Shown here piece after piece: positions 47,711 to 58,269 of a DNA stretch of 64,000 bases (within the stretch, counting starts at the first letter, position 1; every line of letters starts with the position of its first letter). A model generated the notes under the pieces. The model searched no databases. It was not told the DNA's origin and saw only the letters and a list, made by a program, of their open reading frames with translations. A program made the position numbers and the translations under genes. The stretch comes from Berberis thunbergii (taxonomy: Eukaryota; Streptophyta; Magnoliopsida; Ranunculales; Berberidaceae): assembly GCA_003290165.1 (NCBI GenBank), contig QNQO01000551.1, forward strand, positions 248,001 through 312,000. The letters run 5' to 3'.

Positions 47711-47786
47711 TATCCATTTTTAAAAGCATTTTTGTTCCATTTAAACTTTATCCATTTTTAAAAGCATTTTTGTTCCATTTAAACTT
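47711..47786 (+). repeat. perfect 38-bp tandem duplication
   Basis: A 38-bp unit starting TATCCATTTTTAAAAGCATT occurs twice in direct succession (second copy from 47749) with no visible difference, so the duplication is recent. Confidence 0.9.
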
Positions 47787-48012
47787 TGTCTGAAATTTGT
47801 AACTTATTCTTTAGAAAGGTAAGCATTCATTGTATAATTAAATCATTCCCTGAGCTTCCAAATCCAAAGAAATATAACCGAAATGAATATAGTCCATTAA
47901 CATTTTTTTCAATTATTTAATGTTAGCTTAATAAAATAGAATATTGTCAACTTTCAAGGGTTGTTGGAGTGCTCAACATCTTTTTTATTATTTCCTTTTC
48001 TAAATTTGAAAG

Positions 48013-48618
48013 CAGTGTTCTAAGAAGCTCTAGGCGGTGGGCGGGCAGCGAGTACGTACCTAGCGCCCAGGGGCCTAGGCAACATCTAGGCGGTCTTAGG
48101 TTTTGTTTTATAACTTTAATAATTTACAAAAGTTAAACATAATACCTTATCAATTACATCAAATTTAATATCAAGATACATATGCAAAATTTAAAAACGT
48201 GAACAAAATTTATTAAAACTCAAATGACTGAAGTTGGTCATGATGTGTACTTTATACAAAGTTGAATTTGTGGACAAATATATAAACCTAATCTTTTATT
48301 TTTCTTCAAATTGCATGATTGTTCACCTCAGTTATGTTTGATAAAATCTACATTACTAAAATTGGTACCGGTAGAATTTTTGAGAATTCCATTAAGTAAT
48401 CATTATTTGCTACATTCAAACATATATTGAATAAAAAATAATTAAATTGTTTATTTCCAAAAAAGAGGAAAGAAAAATAAAATAAGAACACAATAAGCCT
48501 TAAAAAAAAAACTTCGCTCAGATCGCCTAGACCCCACCTAGACTGCCTAAACCCTCCTAGACCACCTAGCCATTAATCTGGGCGTTTCTCTAACGCCTAG
48601 GCGATTTTTAGAACACTT
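48013..48618. mobile_element. hAT-type MITE, family D
   Basis: The termini share AGTGTTCTAA and lie between perfect 8-bp duplications tttgaaag (48005-48012 and 48619-48626). Both ends are rich in CTAGGCG/CGCCTAG motifs (about 48030-48100 and 48510-48605), facing each other. The 606-bp element has an AT-rich non-coding middle. Confidence 0.88.
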
Positions 48619-49413
48619 TTTGAAAGATACTAATTTCTTGCTGCTGGTGCCTCAAAATTTTCCTTGGATTTAAAGCTAAAAGTAAAAATACAACTCTTCA
48701 CACTATATATGTGTTGAACTGATATCACCATATGAACAGTCAATTAAAAATATTGATGAAAACAGTCCAACCTTTAATTAGAAATTATTTGTAGGTAGGT
48801 TTGAAGTCTCTTAATTTTTTTTATGAAATATAAGGATCAAGTGTCAGCCTTGAAGGGAATTGAAGTAAGTAGGTTTTTCACTTTGTTTAATTTCTTTTGT
48901 TCAAATCTACCTGCTACTACTCGGTGTAACCCCACTGCTCACCAACGCCTACGACAATAAATAAATGGTGTTCTTCTGTAAACCCTCTAACTGCTCTCTT
49001 CTTCTTTCTTTGTTTATGTTGACTATAGACCTGGATCCTCCAGGGAAAATAATATTTTCTTTTCAATGTGTCGGTGGTGTGGACTTTGGAAAAACTAAAT
49101 CAGATATAGCTTGCCTCCATTCCCCATTACTAGTCAAAATGTCGACCTTTTGAAAACTATAGAGGTGGGAAAAGTTGTTGATGAAATAACTGCATGTTGA
49201 TGTAAGTACACAGGACAAACCCTCCCTCCCCTTCACCATATAAACCAAACCTGTGCTTTCAGCTTACACCGTCGATTGTAGTCTTCTCCCAACTGACTTT
49301 TTGTAACAAATACTGTTCCATTGTTTTCCTTTATAAACCGAGCATAATACATGTTGTAAAGAAAAGAATTTCCATTCTGAGATTTAATTTCCAGTGTTCT
49401 CTTCATTTTTCCT

Positions 49414-50979
49414 ATGCAGGCATCAGGTCTGGTCCGAACTCAGTTTGGTTGCTCCAGACGAACAACCAACTTTGGGTCAAGGTTGAATCCATTAACAAGG
49501 CCTTCAGCTGTTTTACAAACTAATGCCACCATATCAGAATCTATTCAAATCCATTTTTCGAATTTGCAGAAGTTGATTCAAAAGAAAACTGAATCAATTC
49601 CAGCAGTCGAAACCACCAGCAGCAGCATCACCACTACAGGGACTGGAAGGACTGTAGAATTTTTAGAACAGTTCAATTTAGGTAAAATTCTTTGGGAAAC
49701 AAAGCCAGAAGATCAGATGTCCCCACCAGTAAATCTTAATCATCTTAAACGGCTGCTATCAAACTCATCACCCCAATATTCTCCCAGAAACAATATTGGT
49801 AAAAGGTGGCGCGAGTACCATGGTAGCGATCATTGGACCGGTCTTCTTGATCCGCTTGATGAGAATCTCCGCCGAGAAGTTGTTAGGTATGGCGAGTTTG
49901 TTCAGGCTGCTTACCATGCATTCAACTACCACCCTGCCACCACCACATATGAATCAGACATCACATTGCCGGACAAGTCATACAAGGTAACAAAGAACCT
50001 ATATGCAACATCATCGATAACCATGCCTAAATGGATAGATGATGTTGCACCTGATCTAGGCTGGATGACGCAGCGGTCCAGCTGGATTGGATACGTGGCA
50101 GTCTGTGATGACGAGAGAGAAATTGTGAGGATGGGCAGGCGAGATGTAGTCATTGTACTAAGAGGGACTTCCACTTGTCTTGAATGGGCCGAGAACTTCA
50201 GGGACTTCCTTGTTGAGCTACCAGGTCCAAGCTCAACAGCGACAGCCAAACCGGTGAAGGTGAAGGTGGAATGTGGATTTAAAAGCCTTTACACAACTCC
50301 TGGGGCTGAGCCCAACTCACCTAGTTTATCGGAGTCCATAGTGAATGAAGTCAAAAGATTGATCCAACTATACAAGGGTGAAAATCTGAGCATCTCAATA
50401 ACAGGTCACAGTCTCGGTGCAGCTCTAGCATTACTAGCCGCAGACGAATTGAGTAGCATATCCACCACATCTGACCCTCCGATTGCGGTCTTCTCCTTTG
50501 GTGGACCACGTGTTGGAAACAAAGGGTTTGCAAATCGAATAGTCAACAATGGAGTTAAAGTGTTACGAGTAGTCAACTCTCAAGATGTGATCACCCGTGT
50601 ACCAGGAATATTGTTCAATGAAACATTGGATCAGAAGCTCAGAGAAAACAGATCGCTCCAACAAATTTTACACGATAACATGCCATGGGCATATTCTCAC
50701 GTCGGGAGTGAGCTTAGATTAGATACAAAGATGTCACCTTACTTGAAGCCTAACCCCGACGTAGCATGTTGTCATGACCTTGAAGCTTACCTCCATTTGG
50801 TGGATGGGTTTTTGGCATCAAATTGTCCATTTAGGGCTAATGCTAAAAGGAGCCTTGTAACGTTGCTAAGCCAACAAGGATCTAATGTAAAAAAATTGTA
50901 CAAAAACAATGTCCAGGTTAAAACTTTAAATCCTAAAGAGGGATGTATAAGTGAGGTGACATCTTCTGTAACTGGTTAA
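49414..50979 (+). CDS. class I phospholipase A1, DAD1-like, plastid-type
   Basis: Intronless 521-codon frame of the plant lipase class 3 family, closest in memory to PLA1-Ibeta/Igamma galactolipases, which release fatty acids from plastid glycerolipids and can feed jasmonate synthesis. The first ~45 residues are rich in Ser, Thr and Arg and poor in acids, consistent with a chloroplast transit peptide. The family signature W-R-E-Y-H-G is at 132-137, [10 protein letters not shown] at 158-167 and V-I-V-L-R-G-T near 246-252. The nucleophile elbow G-H-S-L-G (Ser333), the acid Asp391 (N-S-Q-D) and His454 (C-C-H-D-L) form the expected catalytic triad. The ATG sits in TATGCAG, which also resembles a splice acceptor, so a short upstream exon is possible. 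No damage seen. Confidence 0.92.
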   Translation: MQASGLVRTQFGCSRRTTNFGSRLNPLTRPSAVLQTNATISESIQIHFSNLQKLIQKKTESIPAVETTSSSITTTGTGRTVEFLEQFNLGKILWETKPEDQMSPPVNLNHLKRLLSNSSPQYSPRNNIGKRWREYHGSDHWTGLLDPLDENLRREVVRYGEFVQAAYHAFNYHPATTTYESDITLPDKSYKVTKNLYATSSITMPKWIDDVAPDLGWMTQRSSWIGYVAVCDDEREIVRMGRRDVVIVLRGTSTCLEWAENFRDFLVELPGPSSTATAKPVKVKVECGFKSLYTTPGAEPNSPSLSESIVNEVKRLIQLYKGENLSISITGHSLGAALALLAADELSSISTTSDPPIAVFSFGGPRVGNKGFANRIVNNGVKVLRVVNSQDVITRVPGILFNETLDQKLRENRSLQQILHDNMPWAYSHVGSELRLDTKMSPYLKPNPDVACCHDLEAYLHLVDGFLASNCPFRANAKRSLVTLLSQQGSNVKKLYKNNVQVKTLNPKEGCISEVTSSVTG

Positions 50980-51073
50980 TATATAAAGAAAGTTCACAAC
51001 ATATTTTGTGAATATTCATTGACAATGTATGTTACTTAGTCAGTCACGCACGATATTAAAAATATGAACTTGG
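50980..51073 (+). other. 3' flank of the phospholipase gene
   Basis: AT-rich sequence directly after the stop codon with no strong terminator-like element. It ends at the small foldback element. Confidence 0.4.
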
Positions 51074-51146
51074 CTAACTGGCGAGGAAACCAGCGAGGAA
51101 AACAGCGAGGGAGGGAGGTTTCCTCGCTGGTTTCCTCGACAATTAG
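51074..51146. mobile_element. foldback MITE, copy 2 (short form)
   Basis: CTAACTGGCGAGGAAACCAG on the left pairs with GGTTTCCTCGACAATTAG on the right, with GCGAGG units between. Same family as 40120-40303, but the arms are only about 35 bp. It lies about 95 bp downstream of the phospholipase stop codon. Confidence 0.7.
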
Positions 51147-52334
51147 AATTGGGGTAAAAATATTTCCCCATTTGCATTGCTAGTTACAACCCAATGCTAT
51201 CTAGCCACAAACAATTTGGCATATTATATAATATATATAGTACAAAAGATACTTAAAGGAGTGTTTGTTTGAGTTAAACATTAACCTCTTATTAAGAGGC
51301 TAGGAAATCGTTGACTAAAGGTAAATTTCTTGTTTAAGCTTTAATTAGAACTTCTAATTCATGAAAATAATTGGTTAAAGTTCTTCAGTGTTTATTAATT
51401 TATGTTTGAATCCGACATTTTACCTAACATGTCATTCAGACGCTAACAACATATTTTTAAAATATATATTCACAAATTATGAGGTGTAACAAACACCCCC
51501 CATTGTAATTGTATTGGAATCTTTTGCTAGATTTTTTCCTCAATCGGACATAAATGAATCATGCATGGTGGCCAAATCCATTTGACTCATTGACAAAAAT
51601 AAATATCATTATTATTGATAAAATACTTACAATGACTCGTAGTAGGGCAGGGTTAGTACAACAACAATATTAGTGGTAAATTGGATTTCAAGAGACTGGA
51701 AGGAAAATGATGCTGCGTGACGATGGTGTGATTGTGGGTGGTTGGGTGTGGAAGACAATGTAAAAACATTATCCTACGAGTTTGCTTGATTCAATGTACA
51801 TCCATATACTCAAAGACATTGATTTCTCTATTCTATTTACATGAGCTATACACCATTATTGGTACATATGTTATGTTGATTTAAGGAGCCATACGTCTCC
51901 GTGGTTCCTATGAGTCCTTTGAATGCACTCACTTAAACTACATCAATTTGATTAATTGATATCTTCATTCTTTTCGAAATATGTATGTATCATCATGGCT
52001 TTTACCTTATTATGGAAAACAAGCTACTTTGCAAAGATTCAAAGTTCTTCAATGTATGTGTTAGTTTGCATTTTCTTAATATTGTCATGAGCCAACCAAA
52101 TTACTTGGAAAATTCGGTAAACACAATCTCGTTCAATTATGCGTAGCCATTATGACGAACTACTGGACTTGATCTATTATCCTTATCGTACAAGATCATC
52201 GAGTTCACTCAGCAAAATTTTTACTGAGATGGTTGCCTAAGATTTAAATACTAACAATCAAATATACAAGAGTGGACTTCTTGTCTGACAAAAAACAAAC
52301 TCTAAAGAGGTCAAAGTTTTTAAAATAGCCAATA
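51147..52334. other. intergenic spacer
   Basis: AT-rich DNA with no gene, RNA or delimitable transposon that I can see. Confidence 0.5.
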
Positions 52335-52458
52335 GGGTACTAGCTCAGTTGGAAGACCGTAGCGGATGGTATCACAAGTTCAAAGTTCGAACCCAGCCAC
52401 AAGCTTTAATGGTTATGGGATCCAATAAAAACCTTGCTCGCCTTTCAATTTTTTTTTC
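52335..52458 (+). mobile_element. tRNA-derived SINE, copy 2
   Basis: A-box TAGCTCAGTTGG (52341-52352), B-box GTTCGAACCC (52385-52394), then a short body with CCAATAAAAACCTTGCTCGCC and a T-rich tail ending near 52458. It aligns along its length with the reverse complement of 18233-18358. No flanking duplication was identified. Confidence 0.75.
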
Positions 52459-52735
52459 TTTCAAATAATGAAAAAACTGACATACAAGAAGTTGCGTCTT
52501 GTATCTAATATTAGGTAAATAAAAATAAAAAATAATTAAAAGTTGCATACACGTAGAAACTAAAAATTTGCTGAAAATTTGACAATTTTGACCTACAAGC
52601 AGTAGATTACTGTATATAGAGATTGTTATTTTTAGCAATTTACCATGAAGGCCTAATTTTTAACAAATTAGACCATTTAGGTATCAAAGTTTAGGTATCG
52701 GCAAAAATACATACCTTTTACATTTCATACCCAAT

Positions 52736-53463
52736 TGATGTAGGACATGATTTTAGTTCCAAATAGAAACTAAATTCCATTCTAAATAGGATTTTAGTTT
52801 TTATTTTCCAAATAGTATTTTATTTTCTAAATAAGATTTTAGTTTCTATTTTTCAATAGGATTTTAGTTTTGTTTTTAATAGGGTTATAGTTTATTACCC
52901 TATGGACCTTGGATTTCCAAAACCAATTGGGATAATCCAAAGTTGAGTTGGGTCTTTAAATAGCTTTCATTTATTGCTCAAAGAACTATTCAATCAATTA
53001 TTATTCAAAGAATTTTTTTTTTTTATCTTTGTTGGTAGACTCCAGTTCCTTTTTCTGGTGGATTCCAGATTGTTCTAGCTTGTGTTGCGTCAAGGTAGAA
53101 GAACAACTAGATTCCACCAGGAAATGAACTGGAGTTCATCAGCAAAGATAAAAACACAAATGTTCTTTAAATAATAATTGATTGAATAATTCTTTGAGCA
53201 ATAGATGAGAGCTATTTAAAAACCTAAGTCAACATTGAAATGCCCTAATAGGTTTTGGAAATCCAAGATCTATTGGAAAATAAACTATAACCCTATTAGA
53301 AACATAACTAAAATATTTTTTTGTAAAATAGAAATAAAAAATCTATGGAAAATAAAATCCTATCGAAAAATAGAAACTAAAATCCTATTTGGATAATAGA
53401 AACAAAATCCTATTTGGGATAGAATTTAGTTTCTATTTGGAACTAAAATCTTGTCCTACATCA
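52736..53463. repeat. LTR palindrome, arms about 360 bp
   Basis: LTR 52736-53092 is followed after about 5 bp by its own reverse complement (53098-53463), the two 3' ends facing each other. Shared pairs include TGATGTAGGACATGATTTTA with the complementary end TAAAATCTTGTCCTACATCA, and CTGGTGGATTCCAG with the CTAGATTCCACCAGG arm. The arms differ by scattered substitutions and small indels. The transcript would fold into a long hairpin. Confidence 0.88.
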
Positions 53464-53635
53464 GTGGCGAAAATAGAAGAGGTAACTATGGGGAAATAAA
53501 AGAAGACTTTATGTTCAAGAGAGTGAGCCTGAATTAGAGGAGGAAGTCGAGGAACCACAACCAGGCAATTATCTTAATCATCAGAAGAGTCGTTATCGTC
53601 CCAATAATTTTAACAACTATCGGATTAAAGCTAAC

Positions 53636-54983
53636 ATGCCAAACTTTTCTGGGAATTTGAAAATTAGAGATTTTCTTGATTGGTTAGTGGAAATAGAGAG
53701 GTTTTTCGAGATCATGGAGGTTCTGAAAACTGAGATGGTGAAGATGGTTGTTTTTCAATTGAAAACTTTTGCAGCTGTTTGGTGGGATCAACTGCAAAAT
53801 AACCGTCAAAAACAAGGAAATAATCGAGTTCGAACATGGAGGAAGATGAAAAACTTCTGATGGATCAATTTTTACCTGCTGATTATTAGCAGATTTTGTA
53901 CCATGTGTACATTAGTTGTGTACAAGGTATTAGGAGAGTAACAGAATATACAAACGAGTTCATGCGACTTGCAAAATGTAACTACCGGATAGAGATGAAA
54001 AATCAAAAGGTTGAAAGGTATGTGAACGGACTGTAACCTACATTCAAGAAAATTTTGGGTTGCAAAATTTGTGGACTCTACAGGAGGCCATTAACATGGC
54101 ATTGAGGGCATAATTAATGGAGAATGAGAGGCATCAAACTTCTTTTTGGAGGAATGCGACAAAATATTTAGATGGCCCTATTGTTTCATCTGCAGATGAA
54201 GGAAAAATTGTGCAGAATAGTCCTGGAGGATCGATACCTGCAAATTTTTCTTAATGAAGATCTAGGGAAGGAAATACTATCAACGGAAGGCAGAACATAA
54301 ACCAAATCTGGAGGGAAAATCCATATGCAAAACCTACAATAGACATTTGTTATAGGTGCAACAAACCTGGGCACCGATCCAACGTCTGTCTTGAAAGAAA
54401 ACAAGCCAATTTACTGGAGGCTGACAGTGACAATCAAGACGAAAGAAAAAGATGAAAGGATATCGATGATGACTATGCAGGGGTTGAGTTCGCAGTTGAG
54501 GAGGGCATGGAAAGGCTTGCTTTTGTCTTACAACAAGTGTTGTTGGCACCAAAAGAATAAGGGCATCAACATAATATTTTTCGACCACTTTGTTTAGTCA
54601 AGAATAAACTCTGCGATGTGATTGTAGACAATAGGAGGTGTGAGAATTTTGTGTCGAAGAAATTGGTGGAGTGTTTACAGCTGTCTACAGAGCCACATAT
54701 CACACCATATTCACTTGGATGGGTGAAGAAATGACCCTCCATTCGTGTTGCGGAGACGTGTCGCGTGCCATTATCCATTGGTAAGCATTACAAAGATGAT
54801 GTATTATGTGATGTGATCGATATGGATGTTTGCCATATTTTATTGGGTCATCCTTGGCAATATGATGTGGATGCTACATTGAAGGGTCGTGACAATATTG
54901 TGATTTTTAGTTGGAAAAATCATAAAATTGCTATGACTCCTTCATCAGAATCTAGAAGTTTGCCTAAAGGAAAAAAATTCTAG
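53636..54983 (+). pseudogene. gypsy gag-protease remnant
   Basis: The gag capsid part has W-W-D-Q-L and [13 protein letters not shown] (53636-53860). The zinc knuckle C-Y-R-C-N-K-P-G-H-R-S-N-V-C lies near 54355-54400. The retropepsin region has I-V-D-N with C-E-N-F-V-S-K-K-L-V and later D-V-C-H-I-L-L-G-H-P-W-Q-Y-D (54820-54870). Several stops and shifts interrupt it, for example near 53860, 54019 and 54456. Confidence 0.8.
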
Positions 54984-55850
54984 CTTTATGATTTTGACTG
55001 ACAGTAAGCGTGAAATTATTGAGTTAGTCAAAGACTCTTAACTTTTTCTATCAAGTGGTAGTGAAGGGATTGTTGGCAGCAAATAAAAAAGAAAAAAACA
55101 ATTCCTCTTGAGGTGCCATTTGTTGAGAGAATTTGAGGAACTTATAGACAAACTGTTTTTCAATTTGTATGGAGTTCATAAATCTATTGTTTATGAACGT
55201 GATACGAAACTTTTATGGCTTACTTTGTGGCGGTTTTTGTCATCAACTAACATGATTCCATGAGAATTTCGAATTTCCAACACTTTCAATGTTGTTGATT
55301 TATATGAGTTATGTGAGAATAAGGCTATTTATTCTTACAGTAACTCTGGGTCGAGTTCTTTCGAAGTAAAAGAAACTGATGTAGGACAAGATTTTAGTAC
55401 CAAATATAAACTAAATTCTATTCCAAATATGATTATAGTTTTTTTTTTCTAAATAAGATTTTAGTTTCTATTTTTCAATAAGATTTTAGTTTTCATAGGT
55501 TTTAGTTTCTATTTTACAAATAGTATTTTAATTTTGTTTCTAATAGTGTTATAGTTTATTTTCCAATAGACCTTGAATTTCCAAAACTTATTAGGACAAT
55601 CCAAGGTTGAGTTAGGTCTTTAAATAACTCTCATGTATTGCTCAAAGAATTATTCAATCAATTATTATTCAAAGAACCTTTGTGATTTTATATTTGCTGG
55701 TGGACTCCAGTTTTTTTTCCTAGTGGATTCCAAATTGTTCTAGCTTGTGTTGCGTCAAGACTGATGTAGGACATGATTTTAGATTTTAGTTTCTATTTTT
55801 CAAATAGTATTTTATTTTCTAAATAGGATTTTAGTTTCTATTTTTTAGGG

Positions 55851-55885
55851 GTGGGCAAAAACTGATTTAAATTCAATTAACCGGC
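55851..55885 (+). mobile_element. stub of a DNA transposon end
   Basis: TAGGGGTGGGCAAAAACTGA and the following 15 bp look like the terminus of a hAT-like MITE, cut off by the gypsy LTR starting at 55886. Its other half would be expected beyond the gypsy element, outside the window. Confidence 0.4.
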
Positions 55886-58148
55886 TGTAACGATCCCAAT
55901 TTAGCACATTATAATTTTTTTTGGCTTTATTAAATTTGAGGTTGAGCCGAGTAATACCTCATTAAATAAGGGGGTGTCACTATAACCCTATGCAACCCCT
56001 AACCTTGTAGGGTTATGTCTTTAGATTGGTTAAATAGAGGGTTGGATTTTCTCTCCGCCGTTTAGAAAAAAAAATGTAAAAGAAAAAAGGGGGAGAATAA
56101 GAGGAGAAGGAGCAAAGGGGAGAAAAAAAAAAAAAAAGGAAAAACTAGAGAAAGGTAAAAAAAAAAAAAAAAAAGTGAGTTTCTCTTTTCCCTAGATTAG
56201 TTTTTCTCTGTTTTGTTTTGTTTCGATTTCTTTTCTTTTTGTTTTGTTTCATCTAAGTCATGGCTATCACTATCACTATGGCTATCCCTATCACTATTCA
56301 TGACTATCCCTATCACCATCTATAGATATCTCTATCATAATCTATTCATGACCATCTATGTTATCAATATTTATTCATGGCTACGTCTATAAGTTCTTTT
56401 CATTGCTATATGAGTTTCTTTTCATGGCTATCATTATCTATGTATAAATTTTTTTATCTCGTTTCCCTAGGTAAGTATATACAAGCATGATGTATGTATT
56501 TATGCTCTGGTTGTTTATATGAGGTGGCCAAAAGCCAACAATTTCATGTGTGTTGAGTTGATGCTAGTGGTTGCAGTAAGAGGTTGTGTTGTTGGGGTAT
56601 TAATGTGATTGAAACTATCACTTCAATATATATGCCCGTGCCCGTACTTGCTGTGTATGATAAATGATAAAGATTAGTATAATAGTAATTGCAACTTTAA
56701 TACTATATTTTTGCATGGTAGTTATCAAATTAAATTTCAGAATTTGTATAACAGCGGTTTATTTTATGAAAACAATGACTCTGACAAGGAACATGCATTT
56801 ATGAACTGTTCCTATGCTCACATAAGTATATAATTAAAATCTTGTGTGATTATAGAGACATGCGAGATTAGTTATTGGTACTTTGTGGGATAACTTCATT
56901 GTAAGAAATTTACTGTATATGAATGAACCTTGAGGTATTCATGCACATATTTGTGTTCCCTAAATTATGGGATGACATTGTGAGATTTACAAATGGTTAC
57001 TGTGTTAAATTTTAAGATGCACAACAGACATTATGAGTAGTCTTGAATTTATGAAATTAAATCACATTGGCATTGTATCACTTAGAACTACCACAACTCT
57101 TTTTGTTTATGATTTTCCCTCTCCTACTAAAGAAACTAAATAACCTGCGGGTTGTCTTGCGGAGGTGGGGCGCCTATTTCTTATAAAAAAAACTAAAATA
57201 ACCTTCGGGTTAGTCTTGTAGAAATGAGGTCAATTTTTATGCCTAAGATAGGCTTTGATATTTTTCCGTAAAAAATGTGACGTGACTTTATGCGCATTGA
57301 TAGCCCAAGAGTGATTTTTGTTACTCATATAGTTAGGAGTATCCGGTGATGTATGTCTGTAAGTGATGTATCCCCACTTGGGCATGGATGACGGAGAAAA
57401 CCTCCTTTAAATAAGAGAGGCATACAGGCATGTATGTTCGGCACGGAGGTGGTGCGAATGTGGTATCGTCTAAGTGATCAATTCGTTAAAAATGAATAAG
57501 ATGCTTAAGTCAAATATAGTACGAAGACAACTATTTAATTAATAAATTACATTTATATGGTTTCTAACCTTTTTATGCAGGATGACAAGTCAACTAATAT
57601 TTCTGCAGGTCAGACTTGCCATAGTTAGCTTCTACAGGGTAAGTACAAGTAAATTCATATTTATTTATTAGGACGATGACATGATTGCCTCGTTGAGGAA
57701 CTAAATTCTTTGAACTGTGTTTTTCTTGCATGACACTTTTGCCTCATTGAGGAACCATTTGTTCGTGTCGTTGTTTATTGTTTGGGTTTAGTTTGATGTT
57801 ATCGCGTGCGAATTTATTGATTTTTGGGATGAAGAATACTTACACCAGCTTTATTGCTGACCTAAGTGAGCTTTTGCTTATTGGGTACATTCTTTTGAGA
57901 ATGTAGCCGATGAACCTTTCGGGTTTAGAGACTTTTGAGCAGCGTTACTGGAGTTTCGCTAGTGGGGCTAGCAACGTCAGTTTTTCCTGGTTAGAGTTTT
58001 TATTTATTTCAGTAATTAAATCCTGTTTGAGTTGTTGCTGCTAAATGTTTCTGTTGTTATTGAATTTCACGTCCTAAGTTTTGGGGAAACGGATAATCCT
58101 ACGTGGATTTTGGAATTTTCATTTTTCTTCGAGGATTGGGTCGTTACA
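55886..58148 (+). repeat. 2263-bp 5' LTR of the gypsy element
   Basis: Opens TGTAACGATCCC and closes GGGTCGTTACA, so its termini are 8-bp inverted repeats (TGTAACGA/TCGTTACA). The primer-binding site follows after 3 bp. It contains A-rich purine runs at 56070-56175, a CTATCACTATGG-type short repeat patch at 56265-56345, and no open frame. Confidence 0.88.
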
Positions 58149-58151
58149 GTT

Positions 58152-58160
58152 TGGTATCAG
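58152..58160 (+). other. primer-binding site for initiator Met tRNA
   Basis: TGGTATCAG immediately after the LTR end, matching the start of the canonical TGGTATCAGAGC complementary to the tRNA-iMet 3' end. The following bases (ATT) diverge from AGC. Confidence 0.8.
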
Positions 58161-58269
58161 ATTGCCCTAATGGTAGGAACACTCCCCAGAATAGGCAAGG
58201 TCAACCCAACCAAGGGTATTTCCCGCTCTACCAGATCAGGAAAATTTTCAAGGTACTCCTGATTTTCTT

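Larger units (their letters stand above)
52736..55850 (+). mobile_element. defective Ty3/gypsy element with rearranged LTRs
   Basis: Four LTR copies beginning TGATGTAGGACA are present: direct 52736-53092, inverted 53098-53463, direct 55377-55757, and a partial direct copy 55762-55850. Between the inverted and third copies lies a broken interior with gag (53636-53860), a CCHC knuckle near 54355, and protease (54600-54983). Then comes a jump to a short pol-tail stretch (T-F-N-V-V-D-L-Y near 55285-55305). RT, RNase H and integrase are absent. The inverted LTR occupies the place where a primer-binding site would be, so this locus cannot replicate. Confidence 0.82.

Noticed and set aside
49926..50249. 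- strand frame antisense to the phospholipase
   Set aside because: It is a shadow of the intact + strand gene and has no domain.
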